A DNA stretch of 64,000 nucleotides from Tistrella bauzanensis (GTDB lineage Bacteria > Pseudomonadota > Alphaproteobacteria > Tistrellales > Tistrellaceae): NCBI RefSeq assembly GCF_014636235.1, contig NZ_BMDZ01000016.1, positions 1 through 64,000 on the forward strand, in the 5' to 3' direction. Made by a program: the position numbers and the translations under genes. Below the pieces are notes generated by a model. It was not told the DNA's origin, searched no databases, and saw only the letters and a list, made by a program, of their open reading frames with translations. How positions within the stretch are numbered: position 1 is the stretch's first letter; every line of letters starts with the position of its first letter. This document shows, piece by piece, positions 33,547-41,694 of this stretch.

Positions 33547-33954
33547 ATGGAAAAGTCGATCCACGGTCGGCCATACATCGAGACGAAGAAGGGGCCGGTC
33601 CTCACGCCCTGCGCGCCAAACGGCGTTCTCGCGAGGCTTGGCGACAAATGGACGATTCTCGTGATGAGCATCCTCGCGCTGGAGCCTGCCAGGGCGCTGC
33701 GGTTCTCCGAGATCAAGAACGGGATCCCGAGCATTTCACAGCGCATGCTCACCCTCACGCTCCGCAACCTGGAGCGCGATGGACTGGTGACACGCCATTA
33801 CTTTGCCGAGGTTCCGCCACGCGTCGCCTACGAACTGACGCCGATGGGCAAAACGATGCTACCGGCGCTTGAAGGATTTACCGGTTGGATCAGAGACAAC
33901 TGGCGGGCCATTGAGCAGGCCCGTCAGCGGTTTGATGCGGCTGGAAGCGACTAG
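33547..33954 (+). CDS. HxlR-family regulator
   Basis: The protein has 135 residues. Its winged HTH of HxlR/YodB type is clear (CAPNGVLARLGDKWTILVMSILALEP, LRFSEIKNGIPSISQRMLTLTLRNLERDGLVTRHYFAEVPPRVAYELTPMGKTMLPAL). C22 occupies the N-terminal position used by redox-sensing HxlR proteins. ATG 33547 has AGAGGTG upstream. Its last 65 bp are shared, antisense, with the end of the next gene. Confidence 0.9.
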   Translation: MEKSIHGRPYIETKKGPVLTPCAPNGVLARLGDKWTILVMSILALEPARALRFSEIKNGIPSISQRMLTLTLRNLERDGLVTRHYFAEVPPRVAYELTPMGKTMLPALEGFTGWIRDNWRAIEQARQRFDAAGSD

Positions 33955-34846
33955 ACCAGGTTTCGGTATCAAGCTGGGGTACAGCATAGCTGGCTCGCAG
34001 GAACGCGGTCGGCGTTGTCGGCTTGCGACCGAGGAGTGTCTCCAGGTCGCCGGTCCGGCCGTCCCACTCGCCAGCGTTGATGCCATGTGCCCATGCCAGC
34101 ACGAAGCCGGCAGCCGGCTCGGGCAGCCCCGCTGCCATGAGGTGGGCGATGTAGTCCTGATCCGAGACGGCATTGAACGGCACCGGCTTGCCGCTGATGT
34201 CCGACAGAATCCGTGCAACATCCGCGAAGGATACGGCCGGACCGCCATACAGCGCGTAGGCCTTGTTCTCATGTCCGGCTTCGCTCAGCACAACGGCATG
34301 CGCTTCTGCCAGCTCATCACGGAGGGCATAGCCCGCCTTGCCCGCCCCGGCCGGCGCAACGACACCCGTCACCAGGGGATTGCCACCGATATAAGAGACG
34401 ACCGTCTCAAGAAATGGCGGATGACAGACCAGCGTGTAGATCAGGCCTGAGGCCTTCAACCGTTCCTCGACGAAGCGGTCTTCGTCGGTGACCTGCGGCA
34501 AATGAAAGGCGGAACCCGCCTTGTGGATGATCGGCATATAGACGATGTGCCTGACGCCCGCCTGCTTTGCCGCGCCAATGACATTCTGATGCTGGGTATT
34601 GCGATCGGTAAAAGCCGTGGCGGACACAAGCATGACCTTCTCGATACCCTGGAAGGCGCGCACCAGCCCCTCATAATCAAGGTAGTCGCCCTGGCGGATC
34701 TCAATCCCCTCGCCGGAAAGATCTGCCGCCTTGGCCGGATCGCGGGCAAGGCCCGCAAGATCGCTGGCAGGCAGGCGCTTCAGAAGATGTTGGAGGGTCA
34801 TGCGGCCAATGTTGCCGGTTGCGCCGGTGACGAGGATCCGGGTCAT
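33890..34846 (-). CDS. NmrA-like NAD(P)-binding oxidoreductase
   Basis: The protein has 318 residues. The Rossmann motif is ILVTGATGNIGRMTLQHLLKR. The body resembles QorB-type quinone reductases (VMLVSATAFTDRNTQHQNVIGAAKQAGVRHIVYMPII, VTDEDRFVEERLKASGLIYTLVCHPPFLE, GGPAVSFADVARILSDISGKPVPFNAVSDQDYIAHLMAAGLPEPAA). The tail after about residue 295 (WSSRFQPHQTADG onward) is coded on the complement of the HxlR gene and may be an acquired extension through loss of an earlier stop. Confidence 0.87.
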   Translation of the reverse strand: MTRILVTGATGNIGRMTLQHLLKRLPASDLAGLARDPAKAADLSGEGIEIRQGDYLDYEGLVRAFQGIEKVMLVSATAFTDRNTQHQNVIGAAKQAGVRHIVYMPIIHKAGSAFHLPQVTDEDRFVEERLKASGLIYTLVCHPPFLETVVSYIGGNPLVTGVVAPAGAGKAGYALRDELAEAHAVVLSEAGHENKAYALYGGPAVSFADVARILSDISGKPVPFNAVSDQDYIAHLMAAGLPEPAAGFVLAWAHGINAGEWDGRTGDLETLLGRKPTTPTAFLRASYAVPQLDTETWSSRFQPHQTADGPAQWPASCL

Positions 34847-34871
34847 GGATGTCCCTTTCGGTTTATGGGGT

Positions 34872-34895
34872 GGCGCGGCGCCGTTGTGCCGCGCC
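34872..34895. terminator. Hairpin in the gap between two leftward genes
   Basis: GGCGCGGC (34872-34879) pairs with GCCGCGCC (34888-34895). It lies after the leftward ADH-like gene and before the leftward NmrA-like gene. No T-run follows, so a terminator role is tentative. Confidence 0.35.
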
Positions 34896-34925
34896 CCTTG
34901 TTCATTGCGGGCGGACGATGACCGG

Positions 34926-35921
34926 TCAGGCGACGATCACGATCTTTCCGATCGTTCGTCGGCTTTCGAGCATGTCGTGCGCCGTTTTCATGTTCCGGGC
35001 GGTCAGGCCGTCGAGCCGGGTCGTCACGATCGGGCGCAGCCCACCCGAGACGACGCGATCGGCGATCTCAGCGAGGATTTCGCCCTGACTGGCCGGATTG
35101 AAGCCGCTGATCACCTTCGCGAAGACCATTTCGGTGTGAACGGATATGGATTTCGACACGATCGGACTTGCGTCGAAGGGCGGTGCGATGTCCACCGCCG
35201 ACAGATGCCCGAAGGGCCGCAGCAGCCTGGCGATCCAGCTCAGGTTTCCTGCGGTGCCTGCGGTCGAAAGCACCATGTCGACCTGGTCTATGCCGGCGGC
35301 GCCGAGCTGAGCGATCACGTCCCGGCTGTGATCGACGACCAGGTCGGCCCCCATCACCGTGCACCACGCCGTCGATTCCGGACGGGAGGCGGTCGCGATG
35401 ACGAACGCGCCTGTCCTGGCTTTCAGCAACTGGATCGCCATGGAGCCCACACCGCCGGCGCCGCCGACGACGAGCACACGGTCAACCCCGGCCGGCAGCG
35501 TATCGCGATCGCGGAACATCGCCTCCCATGCCGTCAGGCCACCGATGGGCAAAGAGGCGGCATCGATGACAGACAGCCGATCGGGGATTCTGGCTGCGAC
35601 ACGATGATCGACGGCAAGGCGTTCGCCCCAGCAGCCATCGCGGGTAACGTCGCCGGTGCCCATCACGCGGTCGCCGACCGCGAAACCCTTTGCCGCCGAA
35701 CCGACCTGGATCACCACCCCGGCGAATTCCCAGCCCAGAACGACGCGACCGTCTGGTTCGGCGCTACGCACGCTCCTGATATAAGCCTCGCCGGGATTGA
35801 CGCCGACGGCACGGATGTCGACCATAAGATCTGCATCGCGCAGCGTCGGTTCGGCGACGTCCCGCTCCTCGATCCCGAAGGCGTCGAGAGCATGCGCCGT
35901 CTGGTATGCGAGCGCCTTCAC
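34926..35921 (-). CDS. Zinc-type alcohol dehydrogenase/quinone oxidoreductase-like protein
   Basis: The protein has 331 residues of the MDR superfamily. The N-terminal GroES-like domain (GVNPGEAYIRSV, GWEFAGVVIQVGSAAKGFAVGDRVMG) precedes a Rossmann domain with VLVVGGAGGVGSMAIQLLKA. The structural zinc cysteines are absent, which fits zinc-independent quinone oxidoreductases. The start is GTG 35921, overlapping the upstream stop (GTGA). Confidence 0.87.
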   Translation of the reverse strand: MKALAYQTAHALDAFGIEERDVAEPTLRDADLMVDIRAVGVNPGEAYIRSVRSAEPDGRVVLGWEFAGVVIQVGSAAKGFAVGDRVMGTGDVTRDGCWGERLAVDHRVAARIPDRLSVIDAASLPIGGLTAWEAMFRDRDTLPAGVDRVLVVGGAGGVGSMAIQLLKARTGAFVIATASRPESTAWCTVMGADLVVDHSRDVIAQLGAAGIDQVDMVLSTAGTAGNLSWIARLLRPFGHLSAVDIAPPFDASPIVSKSISVHTEMVFAKVISGFNPASQGEILAEIADRVVSGGLRPIVTTRLDGLTARNMKTAHDMLESRRTIGKIVIVA

Positions 35922-36526
35922 AGCACGAACCGATCAACCAGGGTCAGGTTGAGACCCGCCAAGGGACCACCGATCTGCTGCTGCCTGCCACCGATCGCGA
36001 GTGTACCGAGATCGACGACGGCAAAGCCGACCTGCTCAAGCACGTCGCCCAGCGCAGTCTTCGCCCCGGCATCGTCACCGGAAATGAAGAGGACGGTTTT
36101 TGGTTTATCGGGCGATGCATCATCGATCCACTGCATCGGGATGGTGTTGAACGCCTTGACCACCTTGGCGCCCACCGCCTGATCGGCAACGATCTCGCTG
36201 GATGTGGGCCCTGAGAGGTCGCCGAGATCGCGAGGATTGTTGCGGTCGATCCGGTTGGTGGCGTCGATCAGAATACGGTCCGACCAGTCCGGGATCGACG
36301 CGAGCGCCTTCGGGACATTGGCCCAGTCGACACTCAAAACGACAACGTCCTGATCGGCAGCCTGTTGCGGGGTGCCGGCGGTCGCACCCTGGCCAAGGCT
36401 GCCGACGACATCGGCCAGCGTGTCAGGCCCGCGGCTGTTGCTGAGCAAGACCTCGTGGCCGAATGGCAGTACATGGCGGGCAATCGTCTGCGCGACCACG
36501 CCTGCGCCGATGAATCCGAACGTCAT
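35918..36526 (-). CDS. NADPH-dependent F420 reductase-like NAD(P)-binding protein
   Basis: The protein has 202 residues. The N-terminal dinucleotide motif is GFIGAGVVAQTIARHVLPFGHEVLLSNSRGP. Later motifs VLSVDWANVPKALA, ILIDATNRIDR, VVKAFNTIPMQW and VLFISGDDAGAKTALGDVLEQVGFAVVDLG match the NADP oxidoreductase coenzyme F420-dependent family. Use of F420 itself is not implied. ATG 36526 has AGGAGA upstream. It is divergent from an HxlR regulator and co-transcribed with the ADH-like gene. Confidence 0.87.
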   Translation of the reverse strand: MTFGFIGAGVVAQTIARHVLPFGHEVLLSNSRGPDTLADVVGSLGQGATAGTPQQAADQDVVVLSVDWANVPKALASIPDWSDRILIDATNRIDRNNPRDLGDLSGPTSSEIVADQAVGAKVVKAFNTIPMQWIDDASPDKPKTVLFISGDDAGAKTALGDVLEQVGFAVVDLGTLAIGGRQQQIGGPLAGLNLTLVDRFVL

Positions 36527-36639
36527 GGATGTCTCCTGCAAATCTGCATCCCGCAGCGTTGTCTCGGCGATCATCGACCGTCTTGCGCGTCGACATCGTC
36601 GTCCGATCCAGTTAAGACAGGGCAGACTTTCGTTCCAGT

Positions 36640-36657
36640 ACTGACTATTTAGTAAGT
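36640..36657. promoter_or_regulatory. HxlR-type operator in front of the second HxlR gene
   Basis: ACTGACT-ATTT-AGTAAGT is an 18-bp near-perfect dyad (6 of 7 arm positions). It lies 20 bp before the HxlR ATG in the divergent gap and resembles ACTTACT-type HxlR sites. Confidence 0.6.
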
Positions 36658-36677
36658 GTCTGAATTAGGAGATCAAA

Positions 36678-37037
36678 ATGACCACGACGAATTTCCGGTG
36701 CGGCCTGGAAGCGGTTCTGGCCATCCTTGGCGGCAAGTGGAAGCCGCTTATCATTTATCATCTGGCCGGCGGGTCCAAGCGCACCGGCCAGCTCCGTAGG
36801 CTCGTTACCAATGTGAGCGAAAAAATGCTGATCCAGCACCTCAAGGAGCTGGCGGATGATGGCGTCATCCGCCGCATTGATTTCCAGAGGGTGCCACCGC
36901 ATGTCGAATACGAACTGACCGACTTTGGTCGAAGCCTGGCCCAGGTTCTGGCACCGCTCTGCGAATGGGGCACCCATCACAACGCCGAGGTCGCGATGAT
37001 CGTTCAGAAACGACAATGCGCAGCGAAGGAGGCTTAG
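36678..37037 (+). CDS. HxlR-family regulator (YodB/QorR-like)
   Basis: The protein has 119 residues, a single winged HTH domain (FRCGLEAVLAILGGKWKPLIIYHLAGGSKRTGQLRRLVTNVSEKMLIQHLKELADDGVIRRIDFQ, then VEYELTDFGRSLAQVL). C8 sits at the conserved N-terminal redox position of YodB, QorR and HypR, just before the GGKWK helix. It probably senses quinones or electrophiles. It is divergent from the F420-reductase-like and ADH-like genes. Confidence 0.9.
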   Translation: MTTTNFRCGLEAVLAILGGKWKPLIIYHLAGGSKRTGQLRRLVTNVSEKMLIQHLKELADDGVIRRIDFQRVPPHVEYELTDFGRSLAQVLAPLCEWGTHHNAEVAMIVQKRQCAAKEA

Positions 37038-37039
37038 AA

Positions 37040-37107
37040 CATCTCAACCCGACCCGATGATTCCACCTGGTCGGGTTGAGATGCTCGATAAACCAACAGT
37101 TTTTTTT
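37040..37107 (+). terminator. Strong hairpin with downstream T-run after the HxlR gene
   Basis: A perfect 15-bp stem (37040-37054 with 37069-37083) surrounds a 14-nt loop. A run of eight T follows at 37100-37107, 16 nt from the stem, farther than in a canonical intrinsic terminator. The stem starts 3 nt after the stop codon and insulates the gene from the convergent carboxylase operon. Confidence 0.6.
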
Positions 37108-37154
37108 AGAGTTATGTTGTGCGCCACCCCGATCCGGCGCGATGGCGCCGCCGG

Positions 37155-38762
37155 TCAGAAGCGGAACACGCCATAGCCCTGCCGATCCATCGGCGCCTGT
37201 GCCGCCGCGGCCAGGGCGATGCCAAGGGCATTGCGGGTGTCGACCGGGTCGAGCATGCCGTCATCCCAGATCTCGGACGTCGAATGCCACGACGAGGTCT
37301 GCGCCTCGTAATCGCGCTGGGTGGCGGCGCGGACCGCGTCGAGCAGCGCCGGGTCGGGTGCGGCACCATTGCGGGCCATCTGCCGCGCCTTCACATCCGC
37401 CAGGGTCCGGCCGGCCTGATCGCCGCCCATCACCCCGATCTGATGGCCGGGCCACGAGAACAGGAAGCGGGCATCATAGGCCCGGCCGCACATGCCGTAA
37501 TTGCCGGCGCCGAAGGACGCGTTGCACATGACGGTCAGCTTGGGCACATGGCTGCAACTCTGCGCCATGATCATCTTGGCACCATCCTTGGTGATGCCGG
37601 CAGCCTCATAGTCGCGCCCGACCATATAGCCGGTGATGTTCTGAAGAAACAGCAGCGGCGTGTCGTTCTGATTGCACAATTCCATGAAATGGGCCGCCTT
37701 CAGGGTGCTGTCATTGAACAGCACGCCGTTATTGGCCAGGATGCCGACCCGATAGCCCCACAGATTGGCGAAGCCCGCGACCAGGGTGGTGCCATAGGCC
37801 GGCTGGTATTCGTGGAACCGGCTGCCATCGACCATCCGCGCGATCACCTCGCGCATGTCGAAGCCCTTCTTGATGTCGTCGGGCAGAATGCCGTACAGCT
37901 CGTCGGGGTCATAAGCCGGGGCTTCCGGCGCGTCGACCGGCGCGATCCATTTCCGCGGCCGGTCCCATTGCGCCACGATCTCGCGGCCGATGGCGATCGC
38001 CTCGGTCTCGGTCGCCGCCGGATAGTCGCAGGTGCCGCTGGTGCGGGTGTGCAGGTCGCAGCCGCCCAGATCCTCCACCCCCACCACCTCGCCGGTGGCC
38101 GCCTTCACCAGCGGCGGACCGGCCAGGAACACCGCGCCCGTGCCCCGGACGATGACGTTGTAATCGCTCAAGGCCGGCACATAGGCGCCGCCGGCGGTGC
38201 AATGTCCGAACACAATCGCAAGCTGCTTGACGCCCATCCGGCTGAGGATCGCCTGATTGCGGAAGATGCGGCCGGCCATGTGCTTGTCGGGGAACAGCTC
38301 GGACTGGCGGGGCAGGAAGCCGCCGGCGCTGTCGCAGAGATGCACCACCGGCAGGCGGTTCTCGATCGCGATATCCAGCGCGCGGACGATCTTCTTGATG
38401 GTCAGCGGATACCAGGCGCCGCCCTTGATGGAACTGTCATCGGCATGGATCATCACCTCGCGGCCGGAAATGACCCCGATGCCGGTGATGCTGCTGGCCC
38501 CCGGCGCCTCGCCGTCATAGGCAAGGCCGGCCGCCAGCGTCGACAATTCCAGGAACGGGGTGCCGGGGTCGAGCAGGCGTTCCAGCCGCTCGCGCGGCAG
38601 CATCTTGCCCTGGCGTTCAAGCCTGCGGATATCGGCCTCCGGCCGGTCGTGGCGCGCGGCGCGCTGGCGTTCGCGCAGCTCGGCCACCAGGGCGCGGTTG
38701 CGGGCATAGCGCCGGCGGAATTCCTCCGACTGGCCGTCGATCGCGGATCTGATGAAGCTCAT
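37155..38762 (-). CDS. Acyl-CoA carboxylase carboxyltransferase subunit (methylcrotonyl-CoA carboxylase beta-like)
   Basis: The protein has 535 residues, the usual length for this subunit. Its two carboxyltransferase halves carry ITGIGVISGREVMIHADDSSIKGGAWYP, VHLCDSAGGFLPRQ, GHCTAGGAYVPALSDYNVIVRGTGAVFLAGPPLVKAATGE and LFLQNITGYMVGRDYEAAGI. The GPPLVKAATGE type fits methylcrotonyl- or geranyl-CoA carboxylases more than propionyl-CoA ones. Biotin carrier and biotin carboxylase genes lie directly upstream. It is last in the leftward operon. Confidence 0.88.
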   Translation of the reverse strand: MSFIRSAIDGQSEEFRRRYARNRALVAELRERQRAARHDRPEADIRRLERQGKMLPRERLERLLDPGTPFLELSTLAAGLAYDGEAPGASSITGIGVISGREVMIHADDSSIKGGAWYPLTIKKIVRALDIAIENRLPVVHLCDSAGGFLPRQSELFPDKHMAGRIFRNQAILSRMGVKQLAIVFGHCTAGGAYVPALSDYNVIVRGTGAVFLAGPPLVKAATGEVVGVEDLGGCDLHTRTSGTCDYPAATETEAIAIGREIVAQWDRPRKWIAPVDAPEAPAYDPDELYGILPDDIKKGFDMREVIARMVDGSRFHEYQPAYGTTLVAGFANLWGYRVGILANNGVLFNDSTLKAAHFMELCNQNDTPLLFLQNITGYMVGRDYEAAGITKDGAKMIMAQSCSHVPKLTVMCNASFGAGNYGMCGRAYDARFLFSWPGHQIGVMGGDQAGRTLADVKARQMARNGAAPDPALLDAVRAATQRDYEAQTSSWHSTSEIWDDGMLDPVDTRNALGIALAAAAQAPMDRQGYGVFRF

Positions 38763-38769
38763 CGCCGGG

Positions 38770-39303
38770 TCATCCTTCGCACAGGGTATCGGCCGGTGCC
38801 AGCGACACCAGCACGTCGCCACGGCCGAACGCGGTGTCGGCCGGCGCGTGCAGCCGGGCGATGGCACCGTCACGCGGGGCAATGATCGTCGTCTGAAGCT
38901 TCATGCTCTCGATGGTCAGCAGCGCGTCGCCCCGCGCCACCACATCGCCGGCAGCGCAATGCACCGCCACCACGATGCCCGGCATCTCGGCGCACAGATC
39001 GTCGCCGCCGGCGCCCGCACCCGCCGCATCACCGCGCCCGTCATCGACGGTCACGTGATGGGTGCGGCCATCGATGCGCAGGAACACGTCATCGCCCGCG
39101 ACATGACGCCAGCCATGATGCACCCGGCCATCGATGGTGATGGCGAAGCGGCCCGAGCCGCGCGGCCCGGCTGTGTCAGGTCCGGTCGCATCTGGTCCGG
39201 ATATCTCGTGCACCACACCGTCGACGGCAAGGCGCAGCACCGGGCGGCGGGCGGCGATGTCCAGGCGGACATCCCGGCCGTCGATCGACAGATGAAATTC
39301 CAT
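38770..39303 (-). CDS. Stand-alone biotin carrier protein of the acyl-CoA carboxylase
   Basis: The protein has 177 residues. The C-terminal biotinyl domain has ALLTIESMKLQTTIIAPRDG, with the biotinylated Lys in ESMKL, and the typical CAEMPGIVVAVHCAAGDVVARGD lead. The N-terminal about 100 residues are beta-rich and resemble the linker region that precedes the carrier in fused alpha subunits. In most methylcrotonyl-CoA carboxylases this domain is fused to biotin carboxylase; here it is a separate gene, 11 bp from that gene. ATG 39303 is favoured over a TTG at 39318. Confidence 0.88.
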   Translation of the reverse strand: MEFHLSIDGRDVRLDIAARRPVLRLAVDGVVHEISGPDATGPDTAGPRGSGRFAITIDGRVHHGWRHVAGDDVFLRIDGRTHHVTVDDGRGDAAGAGAGGDDLCAEMPGIVVAVHCAAGDVVARGDALLTIESMKLQTTIIAPRDGAIARLHAPADTAFGRGDVLVSLAPADTLCEG

Positions 39304-39314
39304 GGGGGATTGCC

Positions 39315-40781
39315 TCAATTGCGCCAGCCGCCGATCGATGCGTGCGGGTCGGGCGTGTCGTGGATCAGACGGCGCAGCACCGGATGGCCAAGGGCGGCGG
39401 CGGCAATCGCCGGCGCCGGGTCCGGCGCGCCGCCGACCAGCGTGGCCGCATGGGTCTCAAGGAAGCCGGTATCCACCGCGCCGGCGATGAACGCCGGATG
39501 GCGCAGGATCCGCGCCAGATGATCGATATTGGTGGTAATGCCCAGAATGGCCGTCTGGTCCAGCGCCGCCGCCAGCGCCGCGGCCGCCGCCGCGCGGCTG
39601 TCGGCCAGGATGATGATCTTGGCCAGCATGCTGTCGAAGGCCACCGTCACCTCCTGTCCCTGCGCGATGCCACCGTCGAAGCGCAGGCCCGGCGCGCGCG
39701 GCACATCCAGCAGCCCGATCCGGCCCACCGCCGGACGGAAGCCGGCCTCGGGCTCCTCGGCGCAGATCCGGCATTCGATCGCATGACCGCGGGCCACGAT
39801 ATCGGCCTGGGTCAGCCGCAAGCCCTCACCCGCCGCGATCCGGATCTGCTCCGCCACCAGATCCAGCCCCAGCACCATCTCGGTCACCGGATGCTCGACC
39901 TGAAGCCGGGTGTTCATTTCCAGGAAATAGAATGCCCCGTCCGGGGCCAGCACGAATTCCACCGTGCCGGCGTTGCGATAGCGCGCGGCCGAGGCCAGAT
40001 CGACCGCCGCGGCGCAGATCGCCTGCCGTAAGGCCGGGTCCAGCCCCGGCGCCGGGGTTTCCTCGACGATCTTCTGATGCCGGCGCTGGATCGAGCAATC
40101 CCGCTCACCCAGATGCACCACCCGGCCGGTGCCGTCGCCCAGCACCTGAACCTCGATATGGCGCGGCCGCTCGATCAGCCGTTCGGCATAGATCCGGTCG
40201 TCGCCGAAATAGCGCAGAGCCTCGCCGGCGGCGACACGGGCGCTGTCGGCCAGCTCACCCGCATGGCGCACGATCTTCATGCCTTTGCCGCCACCGCCGG
40301 CCGATGCCTTGATCAGCAGTGGAAAGCCGACATCACTGGCGGCCGCGTCGAGGAAGCCCGCGACATCATCCTCGCGGATCACGCTGGGGGCGACCGGCAC
40401 GCCGGCCGTGCGGGCGAAGTCGCGCGAGCGGATCTTGTCGCCCATCAGGCGCATGACATCGGCATCGGGGCCGATGAAGGCGATGCCGGCCGCCTCCGCC
40501 CGCTCGGCGAAGCCCGCATCCTCGGACACGAAGCCATAGCCCGGATGCACGGCATCGGCACCTGCGGCGAGGCAGGCCTCGATGATCAGCGCCTTGTCGA
40601 GATAGGCGGCGGCGGGGGTGGGGCCGGTGATCTCCACCGCCCGGTCGGCCATCGCCACATGGGGGGCATTGCGGTCGATATGGTGAAAGATCGCGACGCC
40701 CTCGATCCCCATGGTCTTCAGCGTCCGCAGGATACGGCAGGCGATTTCACCGCGATTGGCGACCAGAACCGTTCTGAACAT
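39315..40781 (-). CDS. Biotin carboxylase subunit of an acyl-CoA carboxylase
   Basis: The protein has 488 residues. The N-terminal carboxylase domain (FRTVLVANRGEIACRILRTLK), ATP-grasp (DKIRSRDFARTAGVPVAPS, LIKASAGGGGKGMKIV, HIEVQVLGDGTGRVVHLGERDCSIQRRHQKIVEE, FLEMNTRLQVEHPVTEMV) and C-terminal domain are complete. It ends shortly after the core with no biotinyl lysine; that domain is encoded by the next gene. The start is ATG 40781. Confidence 0.92.
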   Translation of the reverse strand: MFRTVLVANRGEIACRILRTLKTMGIEGVAIFHHIDRNAPHVAMADRAVEITGPTPAAAYLDKALIIEACLAAGADAVHPGYGFVSEDAGFAERAEAAGIAFIGPDADVMRLMGDKIRSRDFARTAGVPVAPSVIREDDVAGFLDAAASDVGFPLLIKASAGGGGKGMKIVRHAGELADSARVAAGEALRYFGDDRIYAERLIERPRHIEVQVLGDGTGRVVHLGERDCSIQRRHQKIVEETPAPGLDPALRQAICAAAVDLASAARYRNAGTVEFVLAPDGAFYFLEMNTRLQVEHPVTEMVLGLDLVAEQIRIAAGEGLRLTQADIVARGHAIECRICAEEPEAGFRPAVGRIGLLDVPRAPGLRFDGGIAQGQEVTVAFDSMLAKIIILADSRAAAAAALAAALDQTAILGITTNIDHLARILRHPAFIAGAVDTGFLETHAATLVGGAPDPAPAIAAAALGHPVLRRLIHDTPDPHASIGGWRN

Positions 40782-40794
40782 GATGTCTTTGACC

Positions 40795-41694
40795 CTATTC
40801 TGCGGAGCGGGCGGCCGCGCGGGCCAGCAGGGCCTGTGCCTGCACCAGATGCGGCCGGTCGAGCATCCGGCCGTCGAGCCCCACAGTGCCGGCGCCATCT
40901 GCAGATGCAAATGCGGCAACGATACGCTCTGCGGTTGCGATTGTGGCCGCATCGGGGGTGAAGGCCGCGTTGATCGGCCCGACCTGATCGGGATGTATGG
41001 CGATCTTGGCGCGGAACCCGGCATGGGCGGCGGCGCGGGCCGATGCAACCAACCCCTCGCCATCCTTGTAATCCGCCCACAGCGTATCCACCGGGTCGAC
41101 ACCGGCTGCGGTGGCCGCCAGCAGGCACAGATGCCGGACAGTCAGATAGAGCGGGTCCAGCCCGCCACTGGCATCGCGATTGGATACGGCACCCAGCGCC
41201 GCCGACAGGTCCTCGGCCCCCCAGGTCATCGCCGCCAGCCGTGCTATCGCCGGCCCGGCATAGCTGTGGAGCGTCAGCACGGCCGCCGGTGTTTCGGTCG
41301 CCACCGACAGGATGTGGGTGGCGCCGTGATCGATGCCATATGCCGCCTCGAACGCATCCAGATGATGGCCCAGCCGGATCACGTCATGACGCCCCGCCGC
41401 CTTTGGCAGCATGATGCCGGCGGGCCGGCCGGGCATCACGGCGGCAAGATCGGCCAGCGCCGAACCATGGCCATCGGTCAACGGGTTGATCCGCACCCAG
41501 AGCTGTGGCCCGCCGGCCGTGCCGCCATGATCGTCCAGCACATCGCGCAACGCAGCCCGCGCCATGGGCTTGCGGTCGCCCGCCACCGAATCCTCAAGAT
41601 CCAGGATCAGCGCGTCGGCGCCGGAGGTCAGCCCGCGCGCGATCTTGCGCGGCGCATCGGCCGGCACGAACAGATAGGACCGGGCGCCGCTCAT
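40795..41694 (-). CDS. HpcH/HpaI-family (CitE-like) CoA-ester lyase
   Basis: The protein has 299 residues of the citrate lyase beta/malyl-CoA lyase family. Motifs include SYLFVPADAPRKIARGLTSGADALILDLEDSVAG, LWVRINPL, GIMLPKAAGRHDVIRL, ILSVATETPAAVL (metal-binding Glu) and AMTWGAEDLSAALGA (metal-binding Asp region), with FRAKIAIHPDQVGPINAAF. It would cleave a beta-hydroxyacyl-CoA such as a malyl-, citramalyl- or HMG-type CoA. Its overlap with the MaoC gene suggests consecutive steps. Confidence 0.85.
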   Translation of the reverse strand: MSGARSYLFVPADAPRKIARGLTSGADALILDLEDSVAGDRKPMARAALRDVLDDHGGTAGGPQLWVRINPLTDGHGSALADLAAVMPGRPAGIMLPKAAGRHDVIRLGHHLDAFEAAYGIDHGATHILSVATETPAAVLTLHSYAGPAIARLAAMTWGAEDLSAALGAVSNRDASGGLDPLYLTVRHLCLLAATAAGVDPVDTLWADYKDGEGLVASARAAAHAGFRAKIAIHPDQVGPINAAFTPDAATIATAERIVAAFASADGAGTVGLDGRMLDRPHLVQAQALLARAAARSAE

